Below, in pieces: positions 58,151 through 64,000 of a stretch of DNA of 64,000 nt. Below the pieces are notes generated by a model that did no database searches, was not told where the DNA came from, and saw nothing but the letters and a program-made list of their open reading frames with translations. Where the stretch lies: NCBI RefSeq assembly GCF_003573695.1, contig NC_039368.1, forward strand, positions 14,946,360 through 15,010,359, in the 5' to 3' direction. Within the stretch, counting starts at the first letter, position 1. Each line of letters starts with the position of its first letter. Made by a program: the position numbers and the translations under genes. The stretch comes from Papaver somniferum (Eukaryota > Streptophyta > Magnoliopsida > Ranunculales > Papaveraceae).

Positions 58151-60740
58151 TAGTGACAAAACTCTTACATCATATGGATAAACAAATTATAAGAATTCAT
58201 TACAATCCGCTTGATTCCCGATTCAACAGCACAGTAAAACTGCTTACATTCAATCCTTGAAAATGCCGTTGTTGACATTATAATAACAAAGCTAATACTC
58301 CCCCTAAGGAAGATAGGTAGATATTCAATCCGCACGTCGTTGTTATACCAATTTATATGACATGTTACTCCCCCTTAGTCTGTGCTTTCACTCTTTCGTT
58401 AGATAAAACATTCAAGTACCAATATTCTTTTCCTTAGCGATTCCAGTCAATGCCAGCACCATCTGTTTACTCCATATATTTCTCCCCCTTTTTGTCACAA
58501 AAATGACAAAGAAACGAAAAAATAAAGGACAACACGAAAAGAATCTTACAAATCTCATAATAGACTTGCAAACCTGTAGAGTTGGGCACGAGGGTTCCAC
58601 ACATCATGTTCTGATAACCAATATCAAAACTGAAACTACAAGTAGTCTTATTTTGATATGTTACCAAGGAAACAATTGTCCGAAATAATTTTTCTAATTT
58701 AGTTTAGCAAACCAAAAACAACTAAGCACATTAGTCCTTTGCTAAACCGATTGTTCAAAAACAACCGCTTAATTCGATAAGACCAAAATAAAGATAAACT
58801 CAATTTTTCTCATCAGGTTCTAATTATGCATAAACTTAGACCTTTCAATTTTAAACAAGATAAGTACTAGGCTAGTTAACTAGCATTCCTTGTTTAGGCA
58901 TTCGGTTAGACTTGAATAACCGAAACCTCACTTTGATAAGACAAACTAAGATTAGAATTAACTTAGTTTCTTATTCTGAATCGAATTGGACTAAACAACT
59001 CATCTCGTACACAAATTATTTCGTTAAGACATAAATAATTCATACAAACCAAAATAAATCAACTTGCATAATTATTCACCTCAACCGGAAGCAATTGAAC
59101 CAACATAGACATTAAAAGCACCGCAATTACACCGTAATTTTGTAAGCCTAAACAATTGATACCATACAAAAGCAAGATAACAATAGTTTTTCTTAACCGG
59201 AACCAATTGAAACACACATCCACACACACATCATGGAATAAATATCAATTGAACCGAAATTTTGTTTAAGCAACAGCAACAAATATATATAATATAAACT
59301 CAGGCTTTTCTTAAACAGGAAAAGAATTAACTAACAAGATTGTTACCTCAAATTTCGCATCCACTTCTCGAATATGATAGCATCTTCGTCCATAGAGAAT
59401 TGGTATCGAAATATCACCACGTTGTCATCCTTATGCATAAACAAAAGAATAACAACACACCTCAACCTTTACCAGAGAAAGGTTGAAAACCGGTTTTAAC
59501 AATTGCAAGCAAAAGTTGAAAACCGTCGAAACACATATGCTTTTATGCTAAACCAAAACCGATTCAACATATTGTGACTTTTTCACATATTGTTTATATC
59601 AGAACCCCTCATGATCCTTTAATAAAGCCTACTAAGTAGGGATACAACTTAATCCCGCTAAATCAAAAAGTCACCCAAACCATAAGGGTTCACAATATAT
59701 GAGATCGAATATTAAGTTAGTAAAATCGAAATCAAATATCCCATAAACATATATAGCAATAAGATAAAAGCAATTAAGCACAGGCTATGTAAATCGAAAA
59801 CTATCACAAGAAAAATTACTAATCAAATAATTTTATTCATAATAGTTTTGTTCATAATAGACCAATACAATCAATGAAAGAAATCAAAAATTGATGTCTA
59901 TTAAACTAGATTAAGTATTACAACAAATAACTTAATCTCTAATAACCTTCTGACAGGAGTTTTTCAAAGGTCATCCTCAATTTCCTCAAATTTTTCAGGA
60001 TCTTCATCAACAACATCTCGACTGATATCTCGGATTCTTCACACAGTACCTTGGTTATGTTCACAGGCTAAAGCATTAACCTTTCGATTAATATTCCTAG
60101 CATACTCCATATTACCGATTCCAAGTTTAATCAGCTTCCTTTGGTTACGGATAACAGTTCTTAGTAATGCTTCCTGTCTATGATGAGTTTAGATGGTACA
60201 GAGGAGGACTTGTCGAAGATTGATAATATCAACCTTAGCATCCAAACTGTTTTGGACAAGAAGATGAGTCATATCATCTTTTTCATTATCGATGTTTTCA
60301 CAACCATATTTCTTGAAGGCATTATCAAGATGTAAATTTTCCTTAGAAGTCATTCCGTTCAAGGCTTTCAGAAGATGTCCTTGAGATCTGGTTTGAGAGT
60401 ACATCCTTTTGTATAAGTTCTCTGACACTTTGAGTACTAATACAAGGAATACCTTTAACACATTCCAAACATAGATATCAGCCTTAAATAAATAATTTGG
60501 ACAAGATTTGAAAAAAATATTTTCGCATCTAATGTGTTACACAACATAATATTTTTCAAAGAGATTATCTCCAAAATCGGTATCAATAGATACTAGCTTA
60601 TCCTTTTTACACAAGTTGTTGTAAGACAACCTTTCTACACATAAAGATGAATAACAAATCCTTTAGGTAGATTGTGTAATCTCTCTATGTTGAATAAGAG
60701 ATATTAGTTGGATACCAGTTTCCCGGGTATGTGTGCTTCC
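58151..60740. other. internal region without recognisable pol
   Basis: AT-rich. Small open frames occur (e.g. minus strand 60189-60461, reading SQTRSQGHLLKALNGMTSKE) without conserved domains. No aspartic protease, integrase or RT motif was seen on either strand. Confidence 0.55.
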
Positions 60741-61646
60741 TTAAATCCGAGGATTGGGCAAGGTAAGGATGCAAACTCCAATGCAGTTAAGCACTGGGAT
60801 GGGGATAATCCTCATCATACACTTCAGGATGAGATCTTTCTCCCTTTTGAATTCTTCGTGGGTTCTGAACCCATCCTTTTTGTTAAGGGAATTGCGAGAT
60901 ACAATATCCTTAATTACATATTGTGCCCAGGATGGTACGTTCCTTGAACTTGAACCCGTTTTGTCTAGATCTCCCAGTCGGCAATTTGCTAACGTCTCTT
61001 GTTCAAGACGTTCTATATGTCCTCTTAAGGTTTTCATCCCTTGTTGGAAATGTTTTTCTAAACGTTTGTTCAGATATACCTCTTGACATGTTTCAGTAAG
61101 AAGTTTCTCAATAAGGACCTTGTTCCTTATCTGTGAGTGTTCCAGCGAATGAGTAAAATTTTCACACTCTATAGTATGTTGATGAACTTCATTGCATAAA
61201 GACAATTTTTGTTTCTCATAAACTATCAGATTATTTTGAAGACTAAGTGTTTCTCGCTTTCCTTTACATATTCTTACATTCATTTGAACAATATGTTCTA
61301 GGATATCATCTAGACTTTCAATGGATTTACCCTTTTCTGAAATTTTTTCAATATGTTTGAAAAAGCTTTTCATCATTTTAGCAAATTCAGAACTCGGGCT
61401 CACAAGTGAATTGAATATATTTTCAGAAGATTTCTCACAATGAGTTGGAGATGAGTCCAAACCATGTTTCTTAAGTTTCGAACTCACCCCATTTTGATCA
61501 GAAACCTGACTCATAATCAAATTATTAGTCATAAACTTTTTCTTTGATTTTCGAAAAGACTTTAGAGACCAATTTCCATTGGTTTTCCTTGAAATCTTAC
61601 TCTCATTATCTTGACTTACTTTAACTGAATCATCCTTTGGATTCAT
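60741..61646 (-). CDS. coiled-coil ORF of the copia-type element (gag-position)
   Basis: 301 residues starting at ATG 61646, about 55 bases past the primer-binding site, the normal place for gag. It is rich in Lys/Ser/Glu; residues about 110-230 form a predicted coiled coil (SLQNNLIVYEKQKLSLCNEV, then RNKVLIEKLLTE and RLEKHFQQGMKTLRGHIERL). No gag core, zinc knuckle or protease motif is visible. It may be a truncated or replaced gag or an accessory structural protein that binds element RNA; function is unknown. No internal stop up to 60741. Confidence 0.5.
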   Translation of the reverse strand: MNPKDDSVKVSQDNESKISRKTNGNWSLKSFRKSKKKFMTNNLIMSQVSDQNGVSSKLKKHGLDSSPTHCEKSSENIFNSLVSPSSEFAKMMKSFFKHIEKISEKGKSIESLDDILEHIVQMNVRICKGKRETLSLQNNLIVYEKQKLSLCNEVHQHTIECENFTHSLEHSQIRNKVLIEKLLTETCQEVYLNKRLEKHFQQGMKTLRGHIERLEQETLANCRLGDLDKTGSSSRNVPSWAQYVIKDIVSRNSLNKKDGFRTHEEFKREKDLILKCMMRIIPIPVLNCIGVCILTLPNPRI

Positions 61647-61701
61647 TCTTATGGGTTAGATCGCACCAAACACAGATTGTTAGATATTTTCGTGTTTTCC
61701 T

Positions 61702-61713
61702 GCTCTGATACCA
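61702..61713 (-). promoter_or_regulatory. primer-binding site (initiator tRNA-Met type)
   Basis: TGGTATCAGAGC on the minus strand, two bases inside the LTR border. This is the standard copia primer site. Confidence 0.9.
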
Positions 61714-61715
61714 AT

Positions 61716-64000
61716 TGAAAAGGCAAGGGTACCCAAATATACCTCAAGCTAAAACTTTTCCTACCTATAAGTCCTTTCTCCGAAAGTGATTGTCTATAGA
61801 CTGAGTCGAGACAATACAACTAATCGGTTCACACTTCGTGTGATCGTCTATGGACACGAGATCGAAACAATACAACAACAAAGTATATTTACTTGATACA
61901 AAGGTTCGGACTTAACCAAACACAATAGGATTGCTTATCAAGTAAATAGGAATTAACGTTTGTGTAATTTACTTTAATTATAATGCGTAATATAAAAGTA
62001 AATGACACAGCAAGATTTTGTTAACGAGGAAACCGCAAATGCATAAAAACCCCGGGACCTAGTCTAGAATTGAATACTCTCAGGATTAAGCCGATACACA
62101 AAATTACACTAACTTTGTATAGTTAAGACCAAGTAACTAACCCTATAGTTCAACTAGTTCCTTCTATATTCCCACGCCTCCAACTTATAAATAAGTCACG
62201 TACTTGGAACAATTCCTTTGGTTCGTATTCCAAACAGTAAAGGAACAACAAATCTGTTTGGTATCAAATCTATTCAACCAAGTGATATGAGTCGGAAAAA
62301 GGTTCTTTCGTTTATATCCTTCGTCAGGTCCTTAGATATATCTTATATTCAATCACCCAAAGGTAATCGTTTAAGATTAAGCCAACAACACCTTTAATCC
62401 GAAGAATCGTGTTGATGCCGATCTACTCAATTAATCAATCCAATCTACCACAAGGATAAACCGATTATTAATTGGATCCTCTTTTACCGAAACAAATATT
62501 GTGCACACCAAAGATTATAAAACCCAAGTCAGATCTTCATTATCTTCTTTGTCTTCAAATCTTCTTAAATCTTCAATAGAAACCTGCACACAATCACTTG
62601 AATCTCTTGTGATCAATCACGCATAGAACGGAGTCTGTTAACAATGGATTATCACAAGATCGTCTTTAGAACTAACAACAGTCTAAAGATCCCTGTCGAA
62701 ACTCTGAACTAGTTTGAGTGAATCTTATATCAGAAGAGAAGATTCTCAAGAATAAACAAACTAGGTGCAATCAGATTTCAACCACCGTTAGTCAATAAAA
62801 TCAACCGAAAACAAAAGACCAACCGCAATTATCTAGTTTCCCACGAATGGTACACGCTAGATATTCTCAATCCCAAAGAAGACTTTAAACTGAGCGGCCG
62901 TAAGAGATTTTCGCCTAATTAGGTTACTCTCCTCTCCAAATAGGAGGCTACACCAGTAACAACAACAAAAGAATAAATCTGTTGTTACTAAGGATTAGTT
63001 TGCTAGAAAGGAAAACCTCGAGTATTTATAGACAAGGAAGTTTGGACACCAAGGAATTTCCAAAACCGAAAATATTCTAAAGATATTCATTAAGGCACAA
63101 ATTTGGTTTTCATAATTCTTGAAAATTCTCTGTCCAAAAATAACGATCGAAATCTCTCGGAAAATCTAATTAGTAAATGCACATTACTAATTCTGTAATT
63201 TCCATACAAAATGAAGTTAATAACCTTAATTAAAAGATTCTTAACTTACTTATGTTTCAATCCTGGATTCTCTTCCCTTAACCATTAAGGAATATCTTTG
63301 AAAAATTTAAGAAATAAACATTCATAGCACGTGTTCAAATTTTGTCGACATCTTAACTTTGTAAGTTCTCTTTCACACTTACAACCTTGAAACCGATTTT
63401 CCACACTTCCAAACAAGTTTAGAATTGGTTCATATGACTTTCAAGAACTATGTGATTGATCAAACCAACATTCAATCACAATCATGGGTTTAACGCTTCT
63501 ACCAAAACAAGTTTCGGTTCTACCTCCATGTGAGTACTGTGCATAGTCACACTAGCTTTCCAAAAATTCGGTTGACTAGGTACTAGGATCGGTTCCCCAT
63601 ATATATATGGTATCTAACTTATATGTGTTGCACATGTAGATAGGATAGGTTTCCATATGCTTAAAAACGTGTTGCACATGTCCATAGGATAGTTTCCCCT
63701 CTCTGCTATAAACCTTGATGCACCCCATACAAGGATCGGTTCCCTTTGATGTACTGCACCCCTAACAAGGATCGGTTCCCCTTTCCTTTTAATTGGTCAG
63801 ACATACAAAATCCGATCATACCACAGGTGATTACTTATCGGTTTTACTAATAAAAGTTATATCAATACATAAGTCAGGCCTTTGTGAATAGTTCTACCAA
63901 GAACACAACAAGTTGTGAGCAGTTATACTCTATCACACATATTATTTGTTCATAAGATATGCAATGAATAACAAAACCAATAACACCTGGCAATTTCTTT
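61716..64000 (-). repeat. 5' LTR (right copy), incomplete at window end
   Basis: Matches the left LTR to about 63411, then carries extra sequence with repeated aaggatcggttcccc-type motifs (63594-63782) that the left copy lacks. TATA-like tctataaatact on the minus strand at about 63021-63032. Its far end would lie beyond 64000. Confidence 0.82.
63590..63790. repeat. degenerate repeats with ggatcggttcccc motif
   Basis: Three clear copies of aggatcggttcccc or caaggatcggttccc, with two diverged copies (ataggataggtttcc, ataggatagtttcccc), inside the right LTR. Similar in style to the accgatc-rich minisatellite at 54419. Confidence 0.7.

Larger units (their letters stand above)
56055..64000 (-). 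mobile_element. Ty1/copia-type non-autonomous retrotransposon with long LTRs (runs off window)
   Basis: Two direct copies of an LTR begin tgaaaaggc(g/a)agggtaccc at 56055 and 61716. The right LTR is adjoined on the minus strand by TGGTATCAGAGC, the initiator-tRNA-Met primer site used by copia elements. The left LTR is adjoined by a polypurine tract (attgacatagggggatat). The minus-strand start of the LTR is TGTTAGAGCA. The internal region is only about 3.6 kb and encodes a coiled-coil protein but no recognisable protease, integrase or RT. The right LTR continues past the window, so the target duplication cannot be checked. Confidence 0.82.

Noticed and set aside
61702..61713. TGGTATCAGAGC considered as part of a tRNA-Met gene
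   Set aside because: No tRNA-like sequence surrounds it. Its place directly beside the LTR makes it a primer-binding site.

Overview
The window is nuclear DNA from a plant, most likely a eudicot. It holds part of a class III peroxidase gene, spliceosomal-type introns, and plant transposon families (Ty3/gypsy Tat-like and Athila-like, Ty1/copia, Mutator-like), with AT-rich spacers. I cannot name the species from the sequence. Nearly all of it is transposable elements, several nested, with element borders confirmed by target-site duplications (TSDs) read directly from the sequence.

Region 1 (1-13038): a class III peroxidase exon is split by a Tat-lineage Ty3/gypsy retrotransposon (53-12572, perfect 5-bp TSD 'atcac'). 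The element has gag, protease, RT, a degenerate and an intact-looking second RNase H, and integrase on the + strand. Between pol and the 3' LTR lies a separate antisense gene that fits four short GT-AG introns. Its 5' LTR is truncated to 191 bp, removing the promoter and the primer-binding site.

Region 2 (13285-13881): a 597-bp Mutator-like MITE with imperfect inverted ends and a 9-10 bp TSD.

Region 3 (14245-41856): a very large Mutator-like element (MULE-1). It carries a multi-exon Ulp1-like SUMO-protease-type gene (+) and a mudrA-type transposase (-). Inside a coding exon of the Ulp1-like gene sits a 16.3-kb Athila-like, gag-protease-only retrotransposon array with the unusual structure LTR-internal-LTR-internal-LTR (19726-36059, TSD 'ataca'). 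MULE-1 introns and spacers are packed with a palindromic motif of the type TGCATAAC..GTTATGCA.

Region 4 (41949-51625): a second, unrelated MULE (MULE-2), only about 75 bp from MULE-1. It carries a FAR1/Jittery-like transposase with a degenerate OTU-like C-terminus (+), a SANT/Myb-like gene (-) and a plant-mobile-domain (PMD) gene (-). Its introns and spacers are filled by about 30 copies of a different hairpin motif, GTTCGGCTTA..TAAGCCGAAC. The two MULEs thus share an architecture (extra genes plus a private inverted-repeat motif confined to introns and spacers) while using unrelated sequences. This is the most interesting signal in the window.

Region 5 (51635-64000): AT-rich spacer with a 61-bp tandem duplication, a plus-oriented copia LTR fragment containing a ~34-bp minisatellite, a LINE-type RNase H remnant, a possible exon fragment, and a copia-type element on the - strand with long LTRs (56055-58130 and 61716 to beyond the window). 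That element has a tRNA-iMet-type primer site and a coiled-coil ORF but no pol. Most coding regions in the window are broken by single in-frame stops, largely of types that C-to-T change in methylated DNA would produce.
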